Shown here in pieces: positions 19,226 to 27,773 of a stretch of 64,000 nucleotides of DNA. The notes below the pieces were generated by a model, which searched no databases, was not told the origin of the DNA, and saw only the letters and a list, made by a program, of their open reading frames with translations. Position 1 is the first letter of the stretch; every line of letters starts with the position of its first letter. Source of the stretch: Coprenecus sp902388455 (lineage in GTDB: Bacteria > Bacteroidota > Bacteroidia > Bacteroidales > UBA932); the NCBI GenBank assembly GCA_963931615.1, contig OZ007032.1, positions 2,480,001-2,544,000 on the forward strand, read 5' to 3'. The position numbers and the translations under genes were made by a program.

Positions 19226-19234
19226 AAAATTTTC
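19213..19234. repeat. Perfect 22-bp AT palindrome at the end of the permease gene
   Basis: GAAAATTTTTT is followed by its exact reverse complement, spanning the permease stop codon. It could act as a weak bidirectional terminator or 3' stabiliser. Confidence 0.8.
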
Positions 19235-19318
19235 ACTTTCCGTGCAACAAAAACAGCGGGACCTGCATCTATGTAGTAGGTTTAGGTTTTAGTACACAAG
19301 GAAGGGGTACCTATTGTA

Positions 19319-19340
19319 GCAGAGGGGTGCCTCTTTTTTT
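19319..19340 (+). terminator. Small terminator-like hairpin before the transaldolase gene
   Basis: AGAGG and CCTCT flank a four-base loop, followed by a run of seven T. GGGGTACCT and GGGGTGCCT occur as near-direct repeats just before and within it. Confidence 0.5.
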
Positions 19341-19352
19341 ATGTCTTTTTGC

Positions 19353-19360
19353 TATCTTTG
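19353..19360 (+). promoter_or_regulatory. -7 box of the transaldolase gene
   Basis: TATCTTTG, exact consensus, 36 bases before the ATG. Confidence 0.7.
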
Positions 19361-19396
19361 CTGAAAGTTTGTATAACAAAAAGCAACCACCACATC

Positions 19397-20053
19397 ATGA
19401 AATTCTTTCTAGACACAGCCAATCTGGACCAGATCCGCGAGGCCTACGCCATGGGCGTACTCGACGGAGTGACCACCAACCCTTCCCTGATGGCCAAAGA
19501 AGGCATCAAGGGCAAGGAGAACCAGTATAAACATTACATCGACATCTGCAACATAGTGGGCGGGGATGTCAGCGCCGAGGTCATCGCCACCGACTACGAG
19601 GGTATGATCCGCGAAGGCCAGGAACTGGCGGACCTCAACGAGCACATCGTGGTCAAGCTGCCCTGCACCGAAGCAGGCATCAAAGCAGTGAAGTATTTCG
19701 CCGGCAAGGGCGTGAAGACCAACTGCACCCTTGTATTCTCTATCGGACAGGCCCTGCTTGCCGCCAAGGCCGGAGCCACCTATGTATCTCCCTTCGTAGG
19801 CCGCCTCGACGACATCTCTGAGGACGGCATCGGTCTCATCGAGGAGATCGTGGACATGTACCGCTACTACGGATTCGGCACCATGGTACTCGCAGCATCC
19901 ATCCGCCACACCCGCCATATCATAGACTGTCTCAAGGCCGGTGCCGACGTGGCCACCTGCCCTCTCCCCGCCATCAAGGGACTGCTCAAGCACCCCCTGA
20001 CCGACTCCGGGCTCGCCAAATTCCTAGAGGACTATCACAAGGTAAACGGTTAG
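19397..20053 (+). CDS. Fructose-6-phosphate aldolase / small transaldolase (TalC type)
   Basis: 218 aa from ATG 19397 (MKFFLDTANLDQIREA). Members of this short family either cleave fructose 6-phosphate or act as true transaldolases in the pentose phosphate pathway. The Schiff-base lysine lies in HIVVKLPCT, with GVTTNPSL at the N-terminus and GATYVSPFVGRLDD after it. Length is normal for TalC. A sulfatase gene starts 12 bases later, suggesting co-transcription. Confidence 0.93.
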   Translation: MKFFLDTANLDQIREAYAMGVLDGVTTNPSLMAKEGIKGKENQYKHYIDICNIVGGDVSAEVIATDYEGMIREGQELADLNEHIVVKLPCTEAGIKAVKYFAGKGVKTNCTLVFSIGQALLAAKAGATYVSPFVGRLDDISEDGIGLIEEIVDMYRYYGFGTMVLAASIRHTRHIIDCLKAGADVATCPLPAIKGLLKHPLTDSGLAKFLEDYHKVNG

Positions 20054-20065
20054 TCCGGTACAACC

Positions 20066-21592
20066 ATGAACAACAGGATAAAAGAACTGCTCCTGCCGCT
20101 GCTCGCAGCCTCTCCTGCAGCAGCGGCTCAGGCGCAGCCGGATGCTGACCACCCGCAGAATTCCAGGCCCAATCTAGTGATAATCTACGCTGACGACCTG
20201 GGCTACGGAGATCTGTCCTGTTATGGAGCACACCGGGTCAGCACCCCGAATACAGACCGTATAGCCGGAGAGGGCATCCGCTTTACTGACGCTCATGCAG
20301 TCGCCTCAACCAGCACCCCCTCGCGTTTCTCCCTGCTCACCGGCATATACGCATTCCGCCAGGAGGGCACAGGCGTGGCACAGGGAGATGCTGCCAGCAT
20401 CATTCATCCCGACACATACACTTTGGCCGATATGTTCTCGCAGGCCGGCTATGCCACGGCAGCCATAGGCAAATGGCATCTCGGCTTAGGTTCCGAATCA
20501 GGCGCTCAGGACTGGAACGGAGAACTGGACATCACCCCGGCCGACCTGGGCTTCGGCACCCACTATATTATGGCCGCTACCGCTGACAGGACTCCGTGCG
20601 TATTCATCGAGAACGGACGGATAGCGGACTTCGACCCATCCGCCCCTGTAGAAGTGAGTTACAAAGGGCCATTCGAGGATGTTCCCGACTATCACCGGAC
20701 TCCTGTCTCGGAACTCAAGCTACGTTCTTCCAACGGCCATGACAATGCGGTGGTCAACGGTATCGGCCGCATCGGCTATATGAAGGGCGGCGGCAAGGCC
20801 CTGTGGAAGGATGAGAATATCGCGGACTCGATTACCGCCCATGCAGTAGAGTTCATCCTGGAGCACAGCGACGGACCGTTCTTCCTGTACTTCGCCACCA
20901 ATGACGTACATGTGCCGCGCATGCCCCACGAAAGGTTCCGCGGCAAAAGCCCGATGGGGCTCAGAGGCGAGGCGATTCTTCAATTTGATTACAGCGTAGG
21001 CCAGATTCTCGATGCCCTCGGGCAGGCCGGAATACGGGACAACACCATCATCATCCTCACCAGCGACAACGGCCCTGTGCTGGACGACGGCTACGCGGAT
21101 TCCGCCGCTGAGCTTGTCGGAGACCACAGCATCACAGGAGGCCTCCGCGGCAGCAAGTACAGCGCCTTCGAAGGCGGCACCCGCATTCCCGCCGTCATCT
21201 CCTGGCCCGGACGGATAACACAGCCTTCTGTGTCCGGCGCCCTCATTTCCCAGATAGACCTGTTCCGTTCCCTCGCCTCCATCATCGGAGCAGAGCTGCC
21301 CGAAGACGCCGCTCCCGACAGCCAAGACCTCTCGGAAGTGCTTCTCGGCGCAGACACTACCGGCCGCGACTGGATAGTCGAATGGTCCTACACCCTCTCA
21401 GTCCGTACCCGCGAGTGGAAATACATCGCTCCCAACGACTACCCCAAATCCCTTTCCTGGTGCCCCGGCATAGAGACCGGCACTGACCCCGCCCCTCAGC
21501 TCTACCGCCTCCCCGACGAGCACACAAACGTAGCACCCCAACATCCGGACACTGTCGCCGAGCTGCAGAAACTATTGGAAGAGATTTTTTGA
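20066..21592 (+). CDS. Ser-type (anaerobic) sulfatase, exported
   Basis: 508 aa with a signal peptide ending near QAQPDADHP. It is a family S1 sulfatase that hydrolyses sulfate esters. Metal-binding YADDLGYGDL is at the N-terminus, and the formylglycine site is S83-TPSR within STSTPSRFSLLTG. Serine in place of cysteine means maturation would need an anaerobic sulfatase-maturating radical-SAM enzyme (anSME), not found in this window. IGKWHLG and TSDNGP are further family motifs. Likely substrates are sulfated host or algal glycans. No polysaccharide-utilisation locus surrounds it. Confidence 0.92.
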   Translation: MNNRIKELLLPLLAASPAAAAQAQPDADHPQNSRPNLVIIYADDLGYGDLSCYGAHRVSTPNTDRIAGEGIRFTDAHAVASTSTPSRFSLLTGIYAFRQEGTGVAQGDAASIIHPDTYTLADMFSQAGYATAAIGKWHLGLGSESGAQDWNGELDITPADLGFGTHYIMAATADRTPCVFIENGRIADFDPSAPVEVSYKGPFEDVPDYHRTPVSELKLRSSNGHDNAVVNGIGRIGYMKGGGKALWKDENIADSITAHAVEFILEHSDGPFFLYFATNDVHVPRMPHERFRGKSPMGLRGEAILQFDYSVGQILDALGQAGIRDNTIIILTSDNGPVLDDGYADSAAELVGDHSITGGLRGSKYSAFEGGTRIPAVISWPGRITQPSVSGALISQIDLFRSLASIIGAELPEDAAPDSQDLSEVLLGADTTGRDWIVEWSYTLSVRTREWKYIAPNDYPKSLSWCPGIETGTDPAPQLYRLPDEHTNVAPQHPDTVAELQKLLEEIF

Positions 21593-21635
21593 CTTCCGGG
21601 CCTCTAATGCGTATATCCTGTAAAAGTGAAAACGC

Positions 21636-22175
21636 ATGAGCATCCAAGAGACAATACAGGCCGCAGCGGCCGGAGACCACCGGGCTTTCGCCGCCATCGT
21701 GGAGCAATACCGACAGATGGTATGGCGCGTGGCCCTGCGGATGCTCGGCGACCCGGACGAGGCGGAGGACGCGGTGCAGGAGACGTTCATCCGGGCATGG
21801 AAGACCCTCCCGGGCTACGACCGACGCTACAGCCCCGCCACCTGGCTCGGGACCATCGCCGCCCGCCTGTGCTGCGACATCCTGCGGAAGCGCTCCGCAC
21901 ACAGGAGGTTCGAGGCGGATGCAGTCTGGTCCAATACTCAGGAGCGGGCAACAGACCCTGAGAGCGGCAGCATCGCCAAGGAACTCGAGGACCGGCTCAT
22001 GCGGGTAACCCGGACCCTCTCCCCGATGCAGCGGACCGTCTTCGTCCTCCACGAGATAGAACAGCTGCCCTTCGAAGAGATCAGCAGAGCCACCGGTTGG
22101 AGCGCAGTGCAGCTCAAGAGCAACCTCTATCTTGCACGGCAGAAGGTCCGGAGGACCCTCGAAAAGGAATTGTAA
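21636..22175 (+). CDS. ECF-type RNA polymerase sigma factor
   Basis: 179 aa, ATG 21636. Region 2 is DHRAFAAIVEQYRQMVWRVALRMLGDPDEAEDAVQETFIRAWKTL in overall form, and region 4 is RTVFVLHEIEQLPFEEISRATGWS followed by VQLKSNLYLARQKVRR. These are the hallmarks of ECF sigma factors that respond to envelope signals. The next gene (22189) is a small membrane protein of anti-sigma type and the third an anchored lipoprotein; the three are tightly packed. No TonB-dependent receptor is adjacent, so this is not the common FecI/FecR-SusC pattern. Confidence 0.92.
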   Translation: MSIQETIQAAAAGDHRAFAAIVEQYRQMVWRVALRMLGDPDEAEDAVQETFIRAWKTLPGYDRRYSPATWLGTIAARLCCDILRKRSAHRRFEADAVWSNTQERATDPESGSIAKELEDRLMRVTRTLSPMQRTVFVLHEIEQLPFEEISRATGWSAVQLKSNLYLARQKVRRTLEKEL

Positions 22176-22188
22176 ACAAGAAAATACA

Positions 22189-22587
22189 ATGGGAAAATAC
22201 AGCCAATTCATAGAAGATGTGCGCCGCTCCCGGCCGCAGATGCCTCATCCGGAGGAGATATCCGAGTGGATAGCGGAACGCACCGGGACCATGCCGCAGG
22301 ACTCTCCGACAGGACCGGCCCCGCTCCGCTCCGGCCACATACGCCTAGCTGCCGCCGTTACCGGCATTGCCGCCGCAGCCGTGCTGGTATTGTCCCTGTC
22401 GACTGCACTCATACAGACCGATACGGCCGTCCGCACCGAGATAAGCAGCCTTCCCGTCAGCACGTCAGCCTTTATGCGCGGGCCGCAGGCACATCTCGAA
22501 CATTATCGTAAAACCAACGCCCACAGACAGTCCGTTGCCGGACTGAAAGACCGGGCTGCAAATCTACAGAGCCATGAAGACCATTAA
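22189..22587 (+). CDS. Putative anti-sigma factor, single-pass membrane protein
   Basis: 132 aa from ATG 22189 (MGKYSQFIEDVRRSRP). One membrane helix, about residues 48-70 (RLAAAVTGIAAAAVLVLSLS), separates a short cytoplasmic part from a periplasmic tail. Size and position right behind an ECF sigma gene are the grounds for the call; no zinc-binding HxxxCxxC motif is seen. The stop overlaps the next ORF by 14 bases. Function is inferred from context. Confidence 0.6.
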   Translation: MGKYSQFIEDVRRSRPQMPHPEEISEWIAERTGTMPQDSPTGPAPLRSGHIRLAAAVTGIAAAAVLVLSLSTALIQTDTAVRTEISSLPVSTSAFMRGPQAHLEHYRKTNAHRQSVAGLKDRAANLQSHEDH

Positions 22588-23677
22588 TAAAATCCTGACA
22601 GCAGCCGCTGCCACAGCCCTTTCTACATCCTGCGTAACCTACTACACCGTTATCCCCGAAATCCACCCCGACGGCAGCATGACCCGGACCGTCTATGCCG
22701 AAGCCGACTCCGCCTGCCTTGCCGGAGACCTGTCCTCCCACCCGTTCCTCTTCGAGCCGGGAGAGCAGTGGCAGACCGGCAGGATGGCAGAACCGAGGAC
22801 ATGGTGGTTCCTGGACGACTCCGCCACCATGAATTTCTATGCGGCCCGGACTTTCCGGTCTTCCGACACCTCATACCGGGATACCCCTGCATCGGAGGAA
22901 TACGCCGGTCTGCCCTATGTCAGGACCTCCGAGCATTGGAACAGGAAACGCGGACTGTTCTTCAACACCTACAGCTACACCTGCACCTTTCCGGGCATAG
23001 ACTCCTGGATGCCCGTCCGGCCGGACAGCCTCATGAGCCGCGCGGAACTGGAAAGATGGTACCGCAACGGCACCGGCTCGCCGGGGATGAACGGGGCGGA
23101 GACATATTTCTGCCTGGCAGACCTCTATGACAAGTACACCGAATGGATAAATATCTGCTATCGTGAGCATCTTTACCGCGTTATCTGCTCCACTGCCGGA
23201 GAGGAGCTGACAGACAGCCTGAAAACGGAGCTGATGCAGTGGATGGAAAATCATTATGACTTTTACGAGGGCATCTTCTCATTCTCTTTCGGAGAGGCAG
23301 ATGATGCCGGCAGCAGACATTTTACATCCATAGCCGCACAGATGAGCCGGCTGAGCGGCAATCCGGTCTATGCCGATGCGGCCGCAGTTCACGCCGCGGC
23401 CTGGGAAGAGGAGATATCCGCCCTTGAGGAGAAACTGACAGCTCCTTTCTGCCATGCGATGCTGTATCAGGTCCGCATGCCCGGCCGCCTTACATCGGCA
23501 AATACTGAACTTATGGATGACGGTACTCCTGTCTGGAAAGTGGACGGCTTCCGCCTCCTCGCCGGCGACCTGACCGTTGAGACCACCTCCCGCCGTGCCA
23601 ACCCCCTCGGCTTCATCTTCCTCGGCCTCATCGTTCTGGTCAGCGCAGTCATCTTTTTCCATCCACGCCGCTACTGA
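22574..23677 (+). CDS. Lipoprotein with C-terminal membrane anchor, third gene of the ECF locus
   Basis: 367 aa. N-terminal signal MKTINKILTAAAATALSTSC has a lipobox-like STSC with Cys20; a C-terminal helix (LGFIFLGLIVLVSAVIFF) is followed by HPRRY. The periplasmic part is rich in aromatic residues and has no recognised domain. Having both a lipid anchor and a C-terminal membrane segment is unusual and would tether the protein at both ends. It overlaps the anti-sigma-like gene by 14 bases, so its role is probably signal sensing for, or output of, the sigma factor. Confidence 0.6.
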   Translation: MKTINKILTAAAATALSTSCVTYYTVIPEIHPDGSMTRTVYAEADSACLAGDLSSHPFLFEPGEQWQTGRMAEPRTWWFLDDSATMNFYAARTFRSSDTSYRDTPASEEYAGLPYVRTSEHWNRKRGLFFNTYSYTCTFPGIDSWMPVRPDSLMSRAELERWYRNGTGSPGMNGAETYFCLADLYDKYTEWINICYREHLYRVICSTAGEELTDSLKTELMQWMENHYDFYEGIFSFSFGEADDAGSRHFTSIAAQMSRLSGNPVYADAAAVHAAAWEEEISALEEKLTAPFCHAMLYQVRMPGRLTSANTELMDDGTPVWKVDGFRLLAGDLTVETTSRRANPLGFIFLGLIVLVSAVIFFHPRRY

Positions 23678-23693
23678 CATATACAATCCAATG

Positions 23694-24476
23694 TCACATA
23701 TTGCGCCAGGAGAGCACTTCGCCCGAAGAAGTCATGAGCGGAGTCTCTCCGGCGTAGATGACAGAACGCCGGGAAGGTGAGACACCGGAAAGTCCGGCCC
23801 AATAGTCAAGTCCATTGAAATAGTCGGTGGAGAATGTGGCCCCGGATTTTATCTCGTAGGCATGCTGGCTGTCCCCTGCCGTTACAATCAAGTCCACCTC
23901 ATGTCCGGCGCTGTCTCTCCAGAATGAGAGTCCCGGGTTTATGCCGCGATTGAGACTGCGCTTGAGGATTTCATTGACAACCATATTTTCGAACAGGCCT
24001 CCTCTGAGATAATGCGTAGACACCTGCTCTGGACTCTTAATGTCCAGCAGCGAACAGGCCAGGCCGGTATCGTAGAAATAGAGTTTGGGCGATTTTACCA
24101 GTCTCTTGGAAAAATTGCGGTAATCCGGTCTCAGAAAATATACTATATAGCTCTCCTCCAGCACTGACAGCCATGAGTCCACGGTCGGAGCAGTCACTCC
24201 ACATTCTACGGCCAATGATGATTTGTTCAGTATCTGCCCGATACGTCCTGCACACAGACGGACCAGCTTACGGAACCTCGACAGGTCCTCTATGGCTTTC
24301 ATCTGCCGTACGTCTTTTTCCAGATAGGACTTTATGTAACTTGGAAAATAATCCACGGGGTGAATCCCGCGGTCATACAGAGCCGGGTACGAACCATAGA
24401 AAATCTCCGCATCGACATTTTCCGGAAGAATACCTGCCTGCCCCATCTCCTCATGAGACAAGGGCAACAACGTCAA
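23694..24476 (-). pseudogene. 5'-truncated AAA_14/DUF4143 ATPase remnant
   Basis: 260 codons; the only start is TTG at 24476 and an in-frame TAG lies 12 bases upstream. The protein opens TLLPLSHEEM, which in full-length relatives is the middle of the chain, just after the P-loop ATPase domain. The DUF4143 part is intact, with YLEKDVRQ, GVTAPTVDSWLSVLEESYIVYFL, KLYFYDTGLACSLL and a nuclease-like ending, GHEVDLIVTAGDSQHAYEIKSG. The missing Walker A/B domain makes ATP-dependent function unlikely. Relatives are frequent, often mobile or decayed, genes of unknown role in Bacteroidales. It is convergent with the ECF locus. Confidence 0.8.
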
Positions 24477-24540
24477 CTGTTCTTCCTATTTTCATTTTGC
24501 ATCATTTTTTTGCAAATTTAAAATTAAATCTTAAATCTGC

Positions 24541-24580
24541 AAAAAACTGCCGCAACCATCAGTCAGGATGATTGCGGCAG
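24541..24580 (-). terminator. Intrinsic terminator of groESL
   Basis: CTGCCGCAA at 24547-24555 and TTGCGGCAG at 24572-24580 are exact complements. On the minus strand the stem is followed by six T (24546-24541). Confidence 0.88.
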
Positions 24581-24613
24581 CCTTGTCTCAAATATGGGAG
24601 TGCCGTCAGCTGA

Positions 24614-26242
24614 TTACATCATGCCGCCCATTCCGGGGTTCATTGCGGGAGCTGCGGGAGCGGGTTCCGGCTTGTCAGCGATAACGCACTCGGTGGTGAG
24701 GAACATGCCGGCTACGGAAGCGGCGTTCTGCAGAGCCACACGGGTAACCTTGGTCGGGTCGATGACACCGGCTGCGAGCAGGTTCTCGTAGCGGTCGGCG
24801 CGGGCATTGTAACCGAAGTCGCCCTTGCCCTCGCGGACTTTCTGAGCCACTACGCTGCCCTCGACACCTGCGTTCTCGGCGATGGTGCGCAGAGGAGCCT
24901 CGATGGCCTTGGCCACGATGTTGATACCGGTCTGCTCGTCCTCGTTCTCACCCTTCAGGCCCTTCAGAGTCTCGATGGCGCGGATGAAGGCGACACCACC
25001 GCCGGGGATGATACCCTCCTCAACTGCGGCACGGGTAGCGTTCAGAGCGTCCTCTACCCTATCCTTCTTCTCCTTCATCTCGACCTCGGATGCAGCGCCC
25101 ACATAGAGGACAGCCACACCGCCGGCTAACTTGGCCAGTCTCTCCTGGAGTTTCTCGCGGTCATAGTCGGAAGTGGTCTTCTCGATCTGCTTGCGGATCT
25201 GGGCTACGCGGTCAGCGATAGCGTCCTTGTCACCCTTGCCGTTGACGATGGTGGTGTTCTCCTTGTCGATGGTCACCTTGTCGGCCTTACCGAGCATGTC
25301 GGGGGTAGTGTTCTCAAGGGTGAAACCTCTCTCCTCGGATACTACCTGGGCACCTGTCAGTGTGGCGATATCCTGGAGCATCTCCTTGCGGCGGTCACCG
25401 AATCCGGGAGCCTTCACGGCAGCGACCTTCAACGTTCCGCGGAGTCTGTTGACTACCAGAGTAGTCAGAGCCTCGCCGTCTACGTCCTCAGCTATGATAA
25501 GGAGGGACTCGCTGTTACGTGCGATGGGCTCGAGGATGGGGAGAAGGTCCTTCATGGAGGAGATCTTCTTGTCGGTGATCAGGATCTTGGGGTTCTCGAG
25601 AACGGCCTCCATCTTGTCAGGGTTGGTCATGAAGTAGGGAGATATATAGCCTCTGTCGAACTGCATGCCCTCAACGACCTTGACCTCGGTCTGAGTACCC
25701 TTGGCTTCCTCGACTGTAACGACACCCTCTTTCTTCACCTTGCCCATTGCCTCTGCGATGAGCTTGCCGATGAAAGCGTCGTTGTTGGCGGATGTGGTGG
25801 CGATCTGCTCTACCTTGGCCATATCCTCACCCACTTCCTGGGTCTGCTTCTTCAGGTCGGCTACGACAGCTTCAACTGCCTTGTCGATACCGCGCTTCAG
25901 ATCCATGGGGTTGGCGCCTGCGGTCACGTTCTTCAGACCTACGCTGATGATTTCCTGTGCGAGGACAGTAGCGGTGGTGGTACCGTCACCGGCCTGGTCG
26001 TTGGTCTTGGATGCCACTTCCCTTACCATCTGGGCACCCATGTTCTGGAAACGGTCCTCGAGCTCCACTTCCTTGGCTACGGTAACACCGTCCTTGGTCA
26101 CCTGAGGGGCACCGAATTTCTTGTCGATAACCACGTTGCGTCCCTTAGGACCGAGGGTTACCTTCACTGCATTTGCAAGAGCGTCCACGCCTTCCTTCAT
26201 CAGGCTGCGGGCTTCCATATTGAATTTGATTTCTTTTGCCAT
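24614..26242 (-). CDS. groL: Chaperonin GroEL
   Basis: 542 aa. The 60-kDa chaperonin subunit folds proteins in an ATP-driven double-ring cage with GroES. Opening MAKEIKFNMEARSLMKEGVD, the nucleotide-binding DGTTTATVLAQEI, the family signature AAVEEGIVPGGG-like AAVEEGIIPGGGVAF and the Met/Gly-rich tail NPGMGGMM are all present. It is the second gene of a groES-groEL operon on the minus strand and ends in a strong terminator. Confidence 0.98.
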   Translation of the reverse strand: MAKEIKFNMEARSLMKEGVDALANAVKVTLGPKGRNVVIDKKFGAPQVTKDGVTVAKEVELEDRFQNMGAQMVREVASKTNDQAGDGTTTATVLAQEIISVGLKNVTAGANPMDLKRGIDKAVEAVVADLKKQTQEVGEDMAKVEQIATTSANNDAFIGKLIAEAMGKVKKEGVVTVEEAKGTQTEVKVVEGMQFDRGYISPYFMTNPDKMEAVLENPKILITDKKISSMKDLLPILEPIARNSESLLIIAEDVDGEALTTLVVNRLRGTLKVAAVKAPGFGDRRKEMLQDIATLTGAQVVSEERGFTLENTTPDMLGKADKVTIDKENTTIVNGKGDKDAIADRVAQIRKQIEKTTSDYDREKLQERLAKLAGGVAVLYVGAASEVEMKEKKDRVEDALNATRAAVEEGIIPGGGVAFIRAIETLKGLKGENEDEQTGINIVAKAIEAPLRTIAENAGVEGSVVAQKVREGKGDFGYNARADRYENLLAAGVIDPTKVTRVALQNAASVAGMFLTTECVIADKPEPAPAAPAMNPGMGGMM

Positions 26243-26276
26243 AGTTGTACGATTTTAAAAGTTAAACAAAACAGAA

Positions 26277-26546
26277 TTAAAGAACTGCGAGCACATCGGA
26301 CTGACGCATCATCAGATAGTCCTTGCCGTCAACGGTGATCTCGGTTCCGGAATACTTTCCGTAGAGAACGGTGTCACCCACTTTCAGTTCCATGGGCTCA
26401 TCCTTCTTACCGCTGCCTACAGCGATTACCTTACCCTGCTGGGGTTTCTCTTTTGCTGTCTCGGGAATATAGATTCCGCTTGCTGTCTTGGTCTCAGCTT
26501 CTTTGGGCTCTACGAGCACTCTGTCTGCTAAAGGTCTAATGTTCAT
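26277..26546 (-). CDS. groS: Co-chaperonin GroES
   Basis: 89 aa. It caps the GroEL cage. IRPLADRVLVEPKEAETKT opens the protein and the mobile-loop region ASGIYIPETAKEKPQQGKV follows, with VLYGKYSGTEI near the end. It precedes groEL by 34 bases. Upstream lie TGACATTTTGGC and GAGTGGCACTC on the coding strand (see separate entry), and the divergent VbhA-Fic gene. Confidence 0.97.
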   Translation of the reverse strand: MNIRPLADRVLVEPKEAETKTASGIYIPETAKEKPQQGKVIAVGSGKKDEPMELKVGDTVLYGKYSGTEITVDGKDYLMMRQSDVLAVL

Positions 26547-26569
26547 ATCTTTTAATTTTTAGTTGTTTT

Positions 26570-26630
26570 CAACTTGCACAGACACATTAAACAAATTGAG
26601 TGCCACTCCGCACACTCTGCCAAAATGTCA
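26570..26630 (-). promoter_or_regulatory. groESL regulatory region
   Basis: On the coding strand TGACATTTTGGC (26630-26619) is shared with the hsp20 upstream region. It is followed by the interrupted palindrome GAGTGGCACTC (26611-26600). TGGCACTCAATTTGTT resembles, without fully matching, a sigma-54 -24/-12 promoter (TGGCAC-N5-TTGC). No TAnnTTTG box was found for groES. Promoter class is therefore inferred. Confidence 0.45.
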
Positions 26631-26654
26631 CTTTGCCATGTGGACGACTTTGCG

Positions 26655-26662
26655 TATCTTTG
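26655..26662 (+). promoter_or_regulatory. -7 box of the VbhA-Fic gene
   Basis: TATCTTTG, exact consensus, ending 10 bases before ATG 26673; the leader would be about six bases. Confidence 0.7.
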
Positions 26663-26672
26663 CTCTGCTATT

Positions 26673-27773
26673 ATGATAACGGACTTTGAGGAATATATAA
26701 GGCAGGGAGAGCCGTCGAGGGCGGAGCGGGCGCAGGCATGGCGCACGGCCATCGGACTTCAGGACGTGGACGGACTGAAGCCTTCGGCGTACCTTATTGA
26801 TATTGCCCGCGAGCATATCGAGGGAGACATCTCGCTCCGGGAAGTACGGCAGCGCATTGAGTCCTACTACGAGAGCCGCACAGCAAGGGAAGACACCGGC
26901 AGTGATGAACGTACCAAAGAGGCCGACACAGTCTCTTACAGAATCACCGAACTTCTCACAGAACAGGCATTTTCCATGACTCCGGCTGAACTCATCCGTA
27001 TCCATCGGTATCTTTTCACAGGCATTTACAAATTCGCCGGCAGCATCCGGGACTATAACATCACCAAAAAAGAATGGGTATTGGACGGAGGTACAGTAAT
27101 ATATGCCGGTGCCGGCCTGATAACCGAGACCCTGGAATACGACATCTCTACTGAAAGGGATTTTTCATACGAGGGACTGACAGCAGATGAGGCTGTGCGG
27201 CATATTGCAAGATTTATATCCAATCTTTGGCAGGTGCATCCTTTTGGAGAAGGCAACACCCGCACAACTGCGGTATTCCTGATAAAATATCTCCGCAGTT
27301 TCGGGTTCAATGTAGGAAACGATACTTTCGAAAGGCACTCATGGTTTTTCAGGAACGCCCTTGTCAGGGCCAATTACAATGACCTGAAAAACGGAATAAC
27401 AGCCACCACAGAGCCGCTGGAAAGATTTTTGCGTCATCTCCTTCTGAACGAAGAGGCCGACTTGCGGAACAGGACCCTGCATATAAAAGCGGACGGATTA
27501 ACGGTCCGGAATGAACCTTTAAAATACGATTTAAAGGTTCAAAATGAACCTTTAAACAATTTGACCGGAAAGGCATCCTTGACAGAAATAGCTGTCCTAC
27601 AACTTATAGAGGAGAATCCATCTGTCAAGATTGAAGAAATGGCGGCCAATACTAAAAAGTCGAGGAGCACGATAAAACGGGCCATTGACCGGCTCAGGGA
27701 GAAAGGCATCATAGAAAGGACAGGCGCAAAGAAAAACGGATCCTGGAAAATATTGAACGGCAATGAACACTGA
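26673..27773 (+). CDS. Fic protein with fused VbhA-type antitoxin domain and winged helix
   Basis: 366 aa from ATG 26673 (MITDFEEYIRQGEPS); the longer frame to 26574 would run through the promoter. Residues 15-70 resemble the VbhA antitoxin: IGLQDVDGLKPSAY aligns with its inhibitory helix, but the expected S/T and E appear as L and D. The Fic core has HPFGEGNTRTTAVF from H189, the EGN variant of the active loop. The C-terminus is a winged helix (TEIAVLQLIEENPSVKIEEMA onward, about 305-366). Such proteins likely AMPylate a host target and repress their own gene. tadA overlaps its end by 11 bases. Confidence 0.88.
   Translation: MITDFEEYIRQGEPSRAERAQAWRTAIGLQDVDGLKPSAYLIDIAREHIEGDISLREVRQRIESYYESRTAREDTGSDERTKEADTVSYRITELLTEQAFSMTPAELIRIHRYLFTGIYKFAGSIRDYNITKKEWVLDGGTVIYAGAGLITETLEYDISTERDFSYEGLTADEAVRHIARFISNLWQVHPFGEGNTRTTAVFLIKYLRSFGFNVGNDTFERHSWFFRNALVRANYNDLKNGITATTEPLERFLRHLLLNEEADLRNRTLHIKADGLTVRNEPLKYDLKVQNEPLNNLTGKASLTEIAVLQLIEENPSVKIEEMAANTKKSRSTIKRAIDRLREKGIIERTGAKKNGSWKILNGNEH

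Noticed and set aside
26600..26611. CIRCE (HrcA) operator upstream of groES
   Set aside because: GAGTGGCACTC resembles a half-site only; the TTAGCACTC-N9-GAGTGCTAA structure is absent.
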